From contig NZ_LAJG01000024.1 in NCBI RefSeq assembly GCF_000970455.1, positions 166,723-230,722 on the forward strand: a stretch of DNA of 64,000 nt, read 5' to 3'. The notes beneath the pieces were generated by a model. That model had not been told where the DNA came from, did not search any database, and saw nothing but the letters and a program-made list of their open reading frames with translations. The position numbers and the translations under genes are program-made. Positions 34,212 to 42,915 of the stretch are shown here, piece after piece. Each line of letters starts with the position of its first letter. The first letter of the stretch is position 1. Source of the stretch: Devosia soli. Lineage in GTDB: Bacteria > Pseudomonadota > Alphaproteobacteria > Rhizobiales > Devosiaceae.

Positions 34212-34874
34212 TCAATCCGCCTTGCTCAGCGTGACCCCGGCCTGCAATTCGCGGGCGCGGGCTTCGACAACGCTTGTCTTGACCGGCCAGGTCTGCGGAT
34301 CGCGCGGGTCAAAACTCTTGCCGCGCCACTCCTGATAGATGATGGCAACGCCCTTATCGGAGCGGCGGAAGCTTGCCACCATCACTTCGCCGAGCCCGGC
34401 AAAGGTCGAGTATTGATCGAGATAAGCGCCGCAGACAAAGCCGAGCGGAGCCAGATTATCACCCTCGTCCGGACCGAGCTGGAAAAAGCCGGTGAGTTCG
34501 GGCTTGCAGCTGTTGGCATGGAGCACCATCAGGGCGGCGCGATAATCGGCGAGGGTTCGCTCCTGTTCGTCGCGGCTGATGCGCGCGCCATAAAGCGTCG
34601 TCCAAAGCGCTTCGCTCTCGCCCTTGGGATAGATTTCAAGAAGCGCCTGACCGTCCTCGGCCAAATACGTCATTTCCACGCGCTCGCGCACCGGTTCGGC
34701 ATCGGCGCCGATCCAATCGGGCCGCGGCAGGAAGAGCCGATGGTCGAGCGCATCAAGCACGAGCTTGCCGTCCTCTTCGACGACAGGCGGTTCGCTGCGG
34801 ATCTGCGCCGAAGCGGGCGCCACCGCGGAAGCGGCGAGACAAACAGCGAGCAAAGCGATCTTGAACTGCGTCAC
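34212..34874 (-). CDS. Secreted protein of unknown function
   Basis: A 220-residue protein starting at GTG 34874, which is preceded by AAGGAGTGCCCC, a far better start than any upstream codon in the frame. A Sec signal peptide (FKIALLAVCLAASAVAPASA) is cleaved near residue 24. The mature protein has two cysteines (SCKPELT and FVCGAY) that could form a disulfide bond. I do not recognise a family. It ends 34 bp before the rbfA start on the same strand. Confidence 0.8.
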   Translation of the reverse strand: MTQFKIALLAVCLAASAVAPASAQIRSEPPVVEEDGKLVLDALDHRLFLPRPDWIGADAEPVRERVEMTYLAEDGQALLEIYPKGESEALWTTLYGARISRDEQERTLADYRAALMVLHANSCKPELTGFFQLGPDEGDNLAPLGFVCGAYLDQYSTFAGLGEVMVASFRRSDKGVAIIYQEWRGKSFDPRDPQTWPVKTSVVEARARELQAGVTLSKAD

Positions 34875-35060
34875 GGGGCACTCCTTAGCCCAAAGACATG
34901 GTGCAGAAATCGGCCAAGCCCTCAAAGCCGACAGGTTGACCAGACGATTAGAAAGGAAGCTTTGCCGACGCAAGGTGGCGCGGGCGAGAAGCGACGGTTG
35001 GGGTCTGGGCTGAAGGAAAGTTGCAACACATGGCGGCGCCGGGGAATCGTGGCTCATGGC

Positions 35061-35107
35061 ACTCCCTCCCGGCCGCCCCCATCAAGGGGGAGGCTGGTAG
35101 GGGGTGA
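35061..35107. repeat. CCTCCCCC-type palindromic repeat (family A, single unit)
   Basis: Read on the minus strand it gives CACCCCCTACCAGCCTCCCC followed by CTTGATGGGGGCGG. It matches the units at 19520-19637 and 63849-63962. It lies in a gap of about 400 bp (34875-35274) that otherwise holds no gene I can support, only a few degenerate GC-rich repeats such as CCCTCGGGTCAAGC near 35218. Confidence 0.82.
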
Positions 35108-35274
35108 CCACCGGTTTTAAGGTCGTACCAGCCAAGTCACACCACCCACCATGCTGCCCCCGGGTTTGATCCGAAGGCCGGTGCGGGCGCCACCGCAGTT
35201 TCGCCTTTGGCGACAGGCCCTCGGGTCAAGCCTCAAGGACGCTCAGTGATAGGGATGGCGGGGACGCACCCGCC

Positions 35275-36291
35275 CTACCCCCGCGCCCGCGCCACCGGCG
35301 TGTCGGGCAGGAGCCGGTGGGGCGGCTGGTGACCGTCCATGAAGGTGCGGATATTGACGATGACGGTCTCGCCCATTTCGATGCGCGCTTCGAGCGTTGC
35401 CGAAGCCATATGGCCGGTCAAAACGACGCGATTGACCTCTGCCAGGACCAGAAGCCGGGGATTGATGCCGTGGCGATTGTCGAAGACATCGAGGGCGGCT
35501 CCGGCAAGGCGCCCGGATTCGATCCGCTCGATGAGGGCGATTTCGTCGACCAGTTCGGGCCGGCTGACATTGACCACATAAGCGCCGGGCTTGAGCCGGT
35601 CGAGACGCGCGGCCGAAAGGATATTGGCGGTGTCGCGCGTTAGCGGTGTGTGGAGCGAAACGAGGTCCACCGCTTCGATCATGGCATCGAGATCGGGCCA
35701 GTAGGTCGCCCCGAGCGGCTCTTCGACCGCAGGGGGGCGGCGATTGCGGGAATAATAATGGATGGTGAGCCCGAAGGCGCGGGCGCGCTGGGCGACAGCC
35801 GTGCCGATGCGGCCCATGCCGACAATGCCAAGCGCCTTGCCGCGCAGGCGATGACCGAGCATGGACGTGGGCGACCAGCCGGCCCAGGCACGATCGCGCA
35901 GCAGCAGCTGGGTGCCTTCGACGAGCCGCCGCGGCAGCGCCAGCATCAGCGCCATGGCCATATCGGCGGTGTCTTCGGTCAAAACGCTCGGCGTATTGGT
36001 GACAGTCAGTCCAGCCGCCCAGGCCGCCTCGAGATCGATATTGTCGACGCCATTGCCAAACTGGGCGATGAGCCGCACGGAGGGCGGCAAGCGGCGGATG
36101 AGATCGGCATCGATCCGGTCGGTAATGGTCGAGACCAGCACATCCTTGCCCTGGATGCCGGAAAGGATATCCTCGGCGGTCAGGGTTTGGTCCGACTCAT
36201 TGACGTCGGTTTCGAACAGCGTCGCCATGCGGGCTTCGATGGTCTCCGGCAGGCGACGAGTGACCAGTATCTTCGGTTTGCTCGATGTCAT
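35275..36291 (-). CDS. D-isomer-specific 2-hydroxyacid dehydrogenase with unusual active site
   Basis: A 338-residue NAD(P)-dependent dehydrogenase of the glyoxylate/hydroxypyruvate reductase group. The Rossmann motif is GKALGIVGMGRIGTAVAQRA and the substrate loop is FGNGVDNID. The catalytic Arg sits in NVSRPELVDE. However the Glu of the usual ENEP motif seems replaced (LDVFDNRHG), and PHIGSAT is GHMASAT. The substrate specificity is therefore uncertain. The ATG at 36291 is the natural start of the domain (SKPKILVTRRLPE). Confidence 0.88.
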   Translation of the reverse strand: MTSSKPKILVTRRLPETIEARMATLFETDVNESDQTLTAEDILSGIQGKDVLVSTITDRIDADLIRRLPPSVRLIAQFGNGVDNIDLEAAWAAGLTVTNTPSVLTEDTADMAMALMLALPRRLVEGTQLLLRDRAWAGWSPTSMLGHRLRGKALGIVGMGRIGTAVAQRARAFGLTIHYYSRNRRPPAVEEPLGATYWPDLDAMIEAVDLVSLHTPLTRDTANILSAARLDRLKPGAYVVNVSRPELVDEIALIERIESGRLAGAALDVFDNRHGINPRLLVLAEVNRVVLTGHMASATLEARIEMGETVIVNIRTFMDGHQPPHRLLPDTPVARARG

Positions 36292-36396
36292 GCGGACCTT
36301 GCGACCGGGCCTTGGGAACAGGCGCAAGCCTATCCTTTATCGACCATTAAGGATCATGGCGTAGTGATAGGGCAATTCCAATCCGTCTGCAAAGTC

Positions 36397-36969
36397 ATGT
36401 TCATTTCGCACGCCAGTTCGGGCCGTGCCCGTTTCTTTTTCCCGCGTTTTCTGGCCGTCCTGCCGATCGTCCTCGCCAGTTTCGGCCTCGGCGCGCCAGC
36501 AGTTTTCGCCCAGGCCGAATCGGTTTCGGGTCTCAAGCTGCCGCGCTTCGTGACCACGCGCTCCAACCCCATCAATGTTCGGGTCGGGCCGGGCACCAAA
36601 TACGATATCGCCTGGAACTATACCGTTGCCGGCGTGCCGGTCGAAATCATCCAGGAATTCGACACCTGGCGAAAGATCCGTGACATGGACGGCACCGAGG
36701 GCTGGGTGCACCAGAGCCTTCTGGTCGGCACGCGCGCGGGCTATGTCACGCCCCTCGTTGCCAATGGCGAAGTGGCCATGCAGGCCGACCGGACGGACGA
36801 TTCCGCGGTGCGGGCGCGTCTCGCGCCGGGCGTGCGCGTCAATATCTCGGAATGCGATGGCACCTGGTGTGCGGTCTCGGCAGGCCAGCCGGGCGAACGC
36901 GCCAACTATTCCGGCTTCGTGCGCCAGGAAGAAATCTGGGGTGTTTATCCCGATGAAGTCTTTGACTGA
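36397..36969 (+). CDS. Exported SH3-domain protein
   Basis: A 190-residue periplasmic protein. An N-terminal signal peptide or anchor (about 12-38, FFFPRFLAVLPIVLASFGLG, then FAQA) precedes two bacterial SH3-like modules. The first is around NPINVRVGPGTKYDIAW to EGWVHQSLL and the second ends GFVRQEEIWGVYPDEVF. Such proteins bind peptidoglycan or act as envelope adaptors. The start at 36397 is the first ATG before the signal peptide; the longer upstream reading in this frame is antisense to the dehydrogenase gene. Confidence 0.88.
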   Translation: MFISHASSGRARFFFPRFLAVLPIVLASFGLGAPAVFAQAESVSGLKLPRFVTTRSNPINVRVGPGTKYDIAWNYTVAGVPVEIIQEFDTWRKIRDMDGTEGWVHQSLLVGTRAGYVTPLVANGEVAMQADRTDDSAVRARLAPGVRVNISECDGTWCAVSAGQPGERANYSGFVRQEEIWGVYPDEVFD

Positions 36970-36972
36970 AGC

Positions 36973-37890
36973 CTAGAGCGCCGCGCTGCGCTCGGCTTCG
37001 GCCTCTTCCCATTGCCGCTTGCGGCGCAGGGCATCGTCCTGCTTGGGGCAGGAGGCGCAATAGGTGTCGGGAAAGGCGAGATAGTCGAGGCAGCAGCCTT
37101 TTCGCGCCGTCACCATCACGCGCGTGCCATCGCCGAGCGTAATGGCCTCGAGATCGCCTTGGCCGGTGAGGCCCATGGCCGCGAGCCAGAGATCGCTGAC
37201 CCGCTTCTGCTCATCCGGCGCGAGCCCGGGCACATAGTGCCGCAGCCGAACCATGAGGCCGAGCATGCGATCGGCAAGCAGCCGGAGCGCGGGTATGCGC
37301 TTGAGTTTCGTCACCCCATTGATTTCGGCCAGCACGCCATCGGCGATAGAGCGCAATTCAGCGCCGGTGCGGGCGAGCATGGTTTCGAGGTCGCCGGTGA
37401 ACTGCAGGCCGGGCGGCAGGCGAAAGCCGTTGACGTCGATGCCCTTGACCGCTTGCGAGAGGGCACGAAGATCGGGAACGGCGCCATGGACATGGACGGC
37501 AATGACGGCAAGATAGGCTGGCTGCCACATCAGGTTGGTCCAGAGGCGGACCGCATAGAATGGCTGGCCGGCATGGGGGTAGGTCGCTTCGAGGCGCGCA
37601 TAAAGGGTTTCGAGCAAGGCGCGGTTGTCGGCGCCGACGGCATGCCAGCCGGGCAGCGCCGCCCCCGGCGCGCCATCCATGAAGCCGGTGACCGAGCGCG
37701 CCGTCAGCAAGAGGCGGCTCAGCGCCACGTCCTCGTCATTGAGCGCAAACAGGAAATTTCGGGCAGTGCCGGCCAAGGAAAACTCCGAAAAGCTCTCCTC
37801 TCCTATACGGCCCTGCTCCCGAAGAAAAGCTGAGACGCGTAAGCAATTGACCGATCGGGGCTCGGGAATAGGCCGCAAGGGCGGGTTCAC
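36973..37890 (-). CDS. FhuF-like ferric iron reductase
   Basis: A protein of about 305 residues whose C-terminus carries the FhuF-type 2Fe-2S motif: a CC pair, then 10 residues, C, 2 residues, C (GCCLDYLAFPDTYCASCP). FhuF releases iron from ferric siderophores in the cytosol. The rest is only weakly similar to E. coli FhuF. It is divergent from the TadE-like gene. The N-terminus is uncertain: a GTG at 37890 is used here and a TTG at 37929 is possible. No siderophore transporter lies nearby. Confidence 0.8.
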   Translation of the reverse strand: MNPPLRPIPEPRSVNCLRVSAFLREQGRIGEESFSEFSLAGTARNFLFALNDEDVALSRLLLTARSVTGFMDGAPGAALPGWHAVGADNRALLETLYARLEATYPHAGQPFYAVRLWTNLMWQPAYLAVIAVHVHGAVPDLRALSQAVKGIDVNGFRLPPGLQFTGDLETMLARTGAELRSIADGVLAEINGVTKLKRIPALRLLADRMLGLMVRLRHYVPGLAPDEQKRVSDLWLAAMGLTGQGDLEAITLGDGTRVMVTARKGCCLDYLAFPDTYCASCPKQDDALRRKRQWEEAEAERSAAL

Positions 37891-37946
37891 CGCCGCCTGA
37901 CCCCCATGCGCGATGATCGGGCACCGCAATGGTCCCGAGGATGGTC

Positions 37947-38372
37947 ATGACAGCCCTCCGCGCCTTTGGTCGCGCCACCGGCGGCGGAGCGGCCATCGAA
38001 TTCGCCATCCTGTCGCCGGTCTATATGCTGATGCTGGCCGGCATGGTGGCCTATGGGCTCTATTTCGGCGCCGCCCATTCCCTGCAGCAATTGGCCGCCG
38101 ACGCGGCGCGGATCGCCATTTCCGGGCTCGACGAGAACGAACGCAACGTGCTTGTCGGGCGCTATCTCGATCTGCATGCGCACGAATATCTGCTGATCGA
38201 CCGGCAGCACCTGACCTATGCCATCGGCGACGATCCGGTCGATCCGACCCAATACCGGGTGCTGCTGCGCTACGATACGATCGAGCTGCCGATCTGGAAC
38301 CTTTATCCGCCCCTGCCGACGCCCGGCCGCTATCTCAGCCACGGCGCGACGATCCGCGAGGGCGGGATATGA
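37947..38372 (+). CDS. TadE-like pilus-assembly family protein
   Basis: A 141-residue protein with the TadE-type N-terminus. A short basic leader is followed by GGGAAIEFAILSPVYMLMLA, a single membrane helix with the conserved Glu five residues in. The remainder is periplasmic. The ATG at 37947 follows GAGG with 6 nt spacing; ATGs at 37929 and 37941 are in frame. Its stop overlaps the start of the TadG-like gene. No other tad/flp genes lie in the window, so the pair may support a secretion apparatus encoded elsewhere or be a stand-alone envelope pair. Confidence 0.85.
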   Translation: MTALRAFGRATGGGAAIEFAILSPVYMLMLAGMVAYGLYFGAAHSLQQLAADAARIAISGLDENERNVLVGRYLDLHAHEYLLIDRQHLTYAIGDDPVDPTQYRVLLRYDTIELPIWNLYPPLPTPGRYLSHGATIREGGI

Positions 38373-40000
38373 ACCTCTGGCGGGACGAGAGCGGCAATAT
38401 GGCGATACTTTTTGCCGTCGCCTTTTCGCTTTTCGGCGTGATCGGCGCCATCTCGATCGATGTGGCGACGCTCTATCACGCGCGGCGCATGCTGCAATCG
38501 ACCGTCGATCTGGCAGCCATTACGGCCGCCGCCGCTCCGCGCGATGCCGTGGCTCTGGCGCGGAAAGTTTTTCTCGATGCCGGCTACGACATTTCGAGCG
38601 GGCTCGTCGTCGAGGCCGGCCGCTATGAAGGAGACAAGAGGCGGCCGCCGGAGGATCGCTTCATCCCCAACGGCACACCGCTCAATGCCGTGCGCGTCTC
38701 CTTCCAGCACGTCGGCTCCTACGAGTTCGGCCGCGCCTTTACGACATCGGCGCCGGTGATTTCCGCGCAAGGCACGGCATCGGTGACCCCGGAGGTGCAA
38801 TTCTCGCTCGGCTCCAGGCTCGCCAGCCTCAATGGCGGCGTCGTCAACGGAGCGCTCGGGAGCCTTCTTGGCACGACGATCTCGCTCTCTGCGCTTGATT
38901 ATTCCGGACTTGCCAGTGCCGATGTCGATGTCTTCCGCTTTCTCGATGCGCTGGCGCAACGGCTTCATGTCACGGCGGGGAGTTACGATACGCTTTTGCG
39001 AAGCGAGGCGCGGGCGGGCGATATCGCGGCTGCGCTTTCCAGCGTTGCGACCGGCGCGCAGAAACTCTTGCTCGACACTGTCGCACGGGCGGGGCCAGGC
39101 AATATCGTGCCGCTCGCAAAACTCTTCAACCTCGACCGCTATGCGCGCCTCGGCATAGGCAGCGGGGCGGCCGTGCTCAGCCTCAAGACTTCTGCGCTCG
39201 ATATTCTATCGGCGGCTGCGGCGGTGGCCGATGGCAGCAAGCAAGTCTCCCTCGGGCTCGGCGGCAATCTGCCGGGGATCGCGGCGCTGACCGTCGAGCT
39301 GGCCATCGGTGAGCCGGCACAGGGCAGCGGCTGGCTTTCGATTGGACATGCCGGCGATGTCGTACGCACGAGCCAGGCGCGGCTGCGCATCGATGCACAG
39401 TTTCTCGGCGGCCTCGTCCTCCAGAACGCATTGCTCCGCCTGCCGCTCTGGCTCGATCTTGCCAATGCCGAGGCCGTCATCACGGCCGCCACCTGCCCCG
39501 ATAGCGCCAATCCGCACGGCACGGCCGATATCGCGGTCGTTCCCGGCCCGCTGACCCTTGCCGTCGGGCAGGTCGGCAATGCGCAGATGCGCGATTTCGC
39601 TGCCCCCCTGCCGCTCGCCCCGACCCGCATTCTCGACGCGGTGCTGCTCAAGATCAGCGCATCGGGGCAGGTACGCGTCATGCAGACCACACCGATCCCT
39701 CTGCATTTCTCATCCGACAATATCGGGCAGGCCCGCCGGAAGACAGCGCGAACCAGCACCATGGTGACCTCGTTGACCCAATCGCTGGTCAACTCGCTCA
39801 GCCTCAACATTTCGGTACTTGGGCTCGGCATTGCGCCCGACACGGTCCTCATCCAGGCGGTCAAGACGCTGATCTCCCCCCTCGCCGTGCCGCTTGATGC
39901 CGTCGTCAACGCGCTTCTCTCCGCGCTAGGGCTTGGCGTCGGCGAAGCCGATCTCAGGGTTTATGGCGTCGCCTGCAAGACGCCGGTGCTAGTCGGCTAG
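38369..40000 (+). CDS. TadG-like protein with N-terminal pilus-assembly domain
   Basis: A 543-residue protein anchored by one N-terminal helix (about 10-33, NMAILFAVAFSLFGVIGAIS). The TadG-type continuation IDVATLYHARRMLQSTVDLA follows, then a long extracytoplasmic region. It starts at 38369 in a 4-bp ATGA overlap with the TadE-like gene. The extracytoplasmic part is rich in Ala, Leu and Ser and has two late cysteines; I see no von Willebrand A motif. The function is presumably in pilus or envelope assembly. Confidence 0.85.
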   Translation: MNLWRDESGNMAILFAVAFSLFGVIGAISIDVATLYHARRMLQSTVDLAAITAAAAPRDAVALARKVFLDAGYDISSGLVVEAGRYEGDKRRPPEDRFIPNGTPLNAVRVSFQHVGSYEFGRAFTTSAPVISAQGTASVTPEVQFSLGSRLASLNGGVVNGALGSLLGTTISLSALDYSGLASADVDVFRFLDALAQRLHVTAGSYDTLLRSEARAGDIAAALSSVATGAQKLLLDTVARAGPGNIVPLAKLFNLDRYARLGIGSGAAVLSLKTSALDILSAAAAVADGSKQVSLGLGGNLPGIAALTVELAIGEPAQGSGWLSIGHAGDVVRTSQARLRIDAQFLGGLVLQNALLRLPLWLDLANAEAVITAATCPDSANPHGTADIAVVPGPLTLAVGQVGNAQMRDFAAPLPLAPTRILDAVLLKISASGQVRVMQTTPIPLHFSSDNIGQARRKTARTSTMVTSLTQSLVNSLSLNISVLGLGIAPDTVLIQAVKTLISPLAVPLDAVVNALLSALGLGVGEADLRVYGVACKTPVLVG

Positions 40001-40015
40001 AACAAATTCTCCACC

Positions 40016-40055
40016 TTGACCCACCGTTTTAGTGTGCTACACATATAGCACACTA
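40016..40055 (+). promoter_or_regulatory. Promoter and perfect palindromic operator of the ytr-like operon
   Basis: A -35 element TTGACC (40016-40021) is followed at about 16 bp by a weak -10 TACACA. That -10 lies inside a perfect inverted repeat, TAGTGTGCTA (40030-40039), spacer CACATA and TAGCACACTA (40046-40055). The operator ends 14 bp before the regulator ATG. The position fits autorepression by the YtrA-type GntR regulator. Confidence 0.75.
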
Positions 40056-40069
40056 TATAGGCACGACAC

Positions 40070-40435
40070 ATGGACGATTTTCACACGAGCCAGCCGATCT
40101 TCGTGCAGATACGGCAGCGGCTGATCGAGATGATCTTGCGCGGGTCGGTCAAGGAGGGCGATCCGCTGCCCTCCGTCCGGCAGATCGCGGCGGAGCTTTC
40201 GGTCAATCCGCTGACGGTCACCAAGGCGTTCGAGGCCCTGGTCGATATCGGCGTGGTGGAAAAACGAAGGGGTCTCGGCATGTTCGTCACCACGGGAGCG
40301 CGCGAGACGCTTCTTGCCAATGAACGCGACAAATTCCTCAAGGAGGATTGGCCGCGCATCATCGCCCAGATCAGGGCGCTCGAACTTGATCCCAATTCTC
40401 TTCTCGCCCCTCTCGCATCGGAGCCAAAGCCATGA
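40070..40435 (+). CDS. YtrA-subfamily GntR transcriptional regulator
   Basis: A 121-residue regulator with the GntR winged helix (IFVQIRQRLIEMILRGSVKE, GDPLPSVRQIAAELSVNPLT) and only a short C-terminal helical tail, which defines the YtrA group. These control adjacent ABC transporters in response to envelope or antibiotic signals. It is the first gene of a three-gene operon (regulator, ATPase, permease) joined by ATGA overlaps, and a perfect palindrome covers its promoter. Confidence 0.94.
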   Translation: MDDFHTSQPIFVQIRQRLIEMILRGSVKEGDPLPSVRQIAAELSVNPLTVTKAFEALVDIGVVEKRRGLGMFVTTGARETLLANERDKFLKEDWPRIIAQIRALELDPNSLLAPLASEPKP

Positions 40436-41325
40436 GTGAGACCATTATCGACCCCGTCGTCACTGCCCGCGGCCTCCGCAAGAAATTCGGCGGAAAGGAA
40501 ATCCTGCACGGGCTCGATTTCGATATTCCGGCCGGCCGCATCTATGGCCTTGTGGGCCACAATGGCGCGGGCAAGACGACAACGCTCAACGCCATGCTTG
40601 GCCTGACGAGCTATGAAGGCACGATCCGCGTGCTCGGCGAAGACCCCTTCGCGCGGCGGGCGCACCTGATGGAAAACGTCGCCTTCATTTCCGACGTCGC
40701 GAGCCTGCCGCGCTTCTTGCGCGTGCGGGAACTTTTCGCGCTGCTCTCCAACATTCACCCCAACTTTTCGACCGATAAGGCGCGCAGCTTTCTCGAAGGC
40801 ACCGATATCCGGCCGGAAATGAAGATCCGTACCCTCTCGAAGGGCATGATGGCGCAGCTCCATCTCGCCGTGGTCATGGCGATCGACGCCAAGCTCCTCG
40901 TTCTTGACGAGCCGACGCTCGGGCTCGACATCACCTATCGCAAGCGCTTCTACCGGCGGCTGCTCGAAGATTACATGACCGAGGAGCGGACGCTGATCAT
41001 CACCACCCATCAGGTGGACGAGATCGAGTTCATGCTCTCCGACATCATGTTCATCCGCGATGGCGATCTGATCCTCCATATGCAGATGGAGACGGTGAAC
41101 GAGAAATTTTCCCAGCTCGTTGCCAATGAGGCAGAAACGCACGCCGCAGCCCGCGCGCTCGGGCCGGTTTACGAGGAAACGCGGTTTGGCCAGACCGTCT
41201 TCATTTTCGACGGGGTACCGCGCGAAAAACTCGAGCCGCTCGGCAAGGTCTCGACCCCGACGCTGAGCGATCTGTTCGTCGCGCTGATGCAGCGTCCGAC
41301 TGCCAATCCGGAGACCGCCCGATGA
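40432..41325 (+). CDS. YtrB-like ABC transporter ATP-binding protein
   Basis: A 297-residue ATPase. Walker A is GHNGAGKTTTLNAML (about 41-55) and Walker B is KLLVLDEPTLGLD, with a TLSKGMMAQLHLAVVMAID signature region in which the usual LSGGQ is LSKGM. This degenerate signature is common in this type of exporter. It lies in ATGA overlaps with the regulator before and the permease after. The transported substrate is unknown; related systems respond to cell-wall antibiotics. Confidence 0.92.
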   Translation: MSETIIDPVVTARGLRKKFGGKEILHGLDFDIPAGRIYGLVGHNGAGKTTTLNAMLGLTSYEGTIRVLGEDPFARRAHLMENVAFISDVASLPRFLRVRELFALLSNIHPNFSTDKARSFLEGTDIRPEMKIRTLSKGMMAQLHLAVVMAIDAKLLVLDEPTLGLDITYRKRFYRRLLEDYMTEERTLIITTHQVDEIEFMLSDIMFIRDGDLILHMQMETVNEKFSQLVANEAETHAAARALGPVYEETRFGQTVFIFDGVPREKLEPLGKVSTPTLSDLFVALMQRPTANPETAR

Positions 41326-42221
41326 AGGCTTTTGCAGCGCTCGTCCATCGCGAGTTCATCGAACACCGCGGCGCTTTCTTCATTGGCCCACTGCTCCTCG
41401 TTGCCGTCGTTGTCGCCATGACGGTGCTCGCCTTCACCGTCGGGCGCGTCGATGTGCGGATAACCGGCTCGATGGCGACCATGCTGCCTGGCGTCGTGCT
41501 GTTCTGGCCGGCCATGGTGCTGGGCGTCGCCTGGGGCCTCTATCTTCTTGCCGTGCTGTTCTTTTATTGCGCCGATGGCTTTGCCGCAGACAAGCGCAAC
41601 AATTCCATGTTGTTCTGGAAGTCGATGCCGGTCAGCGATTTCCGCATGCTGCTGGCCAAGCTGGCTGCCGCGATAACCATCCTGCCGGGCGCCGTTTATG
41701 CGGTGGTGCTGCTGTCGATGGCGCTGATGCTGGCGACGGCCCAGATCGCCATGATGATCAATGGCACCGCGGCGATGTCGAGCCTTCTGGGTCTCGTCAC
41801 CATCTTCTGGAATGTGGCACTGATCGAACTCGTCCAGCTTCTCGTCTCGCTCCTCTGGTACCTGCCGTTCATGGCGCTGGTCGGCGCCATGGCGGTTGTC
41901 GTCGGGCGTTGGGCAATCCCGCTTTCGCTGCTCTTGCCGACCTTGGCGGCAACGGTCGAATGGGTGACTCTGGGGGGTCTCCACCCGTTCGAGACACGCA
42001 CCTGGCATTACCTCTCCTATCGCGCCACGATGCGGGAAGCTGGCATGGTCGATACCTGGATCGCCGATGGTCCTATGGGTGTCGATGTCAATTCGGGCGT
42101 GGCTTACGCACTCGATCTCATCAGCCGCATCGATTGGCTGCAGGTGGGCATCGGTATCGCCTTCGCGCTCGGCGTGCTTTACCTCGCGAGCGAATACCGG
42201 CGGCGCGCCGCGGCGAATTGA
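41322..42221 (+). CDS. ABC-2 type membrane protein of the ytr-like operon
   Basis: A 299-residue inner-membrane protein with about six hydrophobic segments: an N-terminal pair around 20-45 and 55-85, a central group around 105-200, and the last near 260-285. It is coupled by an ATGA overlap to the ATPase gene. A hairpin terminator follows. It should form the membrane part of the exporter. Confidence 0.88.
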   Translation: MKAFAALVHREFIEHRGAFFIGPLLLVAVVVAMTVLAFTVGRVDVRITGSMATMLPGVVLFWPAMVLGVAWGLYLLAVLFFYCADGFAADKRNNSMLFWKSMPVSDFRMLLAKLAAAITILPGAVYAVVLLSMALMLATAQIAMMINGTAAMSSLLGLVTIFWNVALIELVQLLVSLLWYLPFMALVGAMAVVVGRWAIPLSLLLPTLAATVEWVTLGGLHPFETRTWHYLSYRATMREAGMVDTWIADGPMGVDVNSGVAYALDLISRIDWLQVGIGIAFALGVLYLASEYRRRAAAN

Positions 42222-42246
42222 CCGACACGCCCGGCTTACCCAAAGT

Positions 42247-42284
42247 GCCGCCGTCCGACTTTTCCCGGGCGGCGGTCTGGTTTT
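42247..42284 (+). terminator. Rho-independent terminator of the ytr-like operon
   Basis: GCCGCCGTCCG pairs with CGGGCGGCGG (one G-U-type mismatch) around a T/C loop and is followed by TCTGGTTTTG. It begins 26 bp after the permease stop. Confidence 0.65.
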
Positions 42285-42296
42285 GAGGGGGCTTTC

Positions 42297-42890
42297 GTGC
42301 GAATTCACCTGGTGCAGTGCCATCCGCTTCCCGATAGCCTCAACGCCCATCTGGCAGGCTGCATCGCCCAATGGCTCGGTGAGCGCGGACACGCGGTGGA
42401 TCGGCTCGATCTTTATGCGCTTGGTTTTTCGCCGGCGCTGACAATCGAAGAGCGCCGCGCCTATGCCGCCGATCCGCTGACCCTCCCGGATGTGGCACTT
42501 CTCCAGGAGCGGCTGAAGGCCGCAGAGCACCTGATCCTTGTTTTCCCCACCTGGTGGTTTTCGATGCCGGCCATGCTCAAGGGCTGGTTCGATCGCGTCT
42601 GGGCGCCGGGATTTGCCTATGCCCAAGGCACGCCCATCACCCCGCTCCTCACCAATCTGAAGTCCGTCACGGTGGTGACGACGCTTGGCTCGCCCTGGTG
42701 GATCGATCGGCTGGTCATGCTTCGTCCGGTTCGGAAAATTCTCAAGACCGCGCTGGTACGGGTCTGTGCACCGCAGGCCAAATTCGCAATGCTCGCACTT
42801 TACGAGGCGGAAAGCGTCACAGCCGAGCGTCTTTCTGGCTTCGAAGCCCAAATCGGCAAACTTCTTGCCAAAAGCGTCGGGCAATCCTAG
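42297..42890 (+). CDS. Flavodoxin-fold NAD(P)H-dependent oxidoreductase
   Basis: A 197-residue FMN-dependent quinone-reductase-like enzyme (NQO1/MdaB fold). The flavin-binding start is RIHLVQCHPLPDSLNAHLA and the conserved FPTWWFSMPAMLKGWFDRVW block is diagnostic, with VTTLGSPWW further on. The GTG at 42297 follows GAGGGGG. It lies 25 bp before a glycosyltransferase gene on the same strand. The physiological electron acceptor is unknown. Confidence 0.9.
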   Translation: MRIHLVQCHPLPDSLNAHLAGCIAQWLGERGHAVDRLDLYALGFSPALTIEERRAYAADPLTLPDVALLQERLKAAEHLILVFPTWWFSMPAMLKGWFDRVWAPGFAYAQGTPITPLLTNLKSVTVVTTLGSPWWIDRLVMLRPVRKILKTALVRVCAPQAKFAMLALYEAESVTAERLSGFEAQIGKLLAKSVGQS

Positions 42891-42915
42891 GGAGCGCCAA
42901 AGGACTTTTGGCGCC

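Noticed and set aside
36314..36340. A GGAAC motif before the SH3-protein gene as an EcfG promoter
   Set aside because: The expected CGTT at 16-17 bp is absent (TTTA is found), so the match is not convincing.
35650..36396. An upstream extension of the SH3-domain protein by about 250 codons
   Set aside because: It is antisense to the 2-hydroxyacid dehydrogenase. A signal peptide begins at the ATG at 36397.
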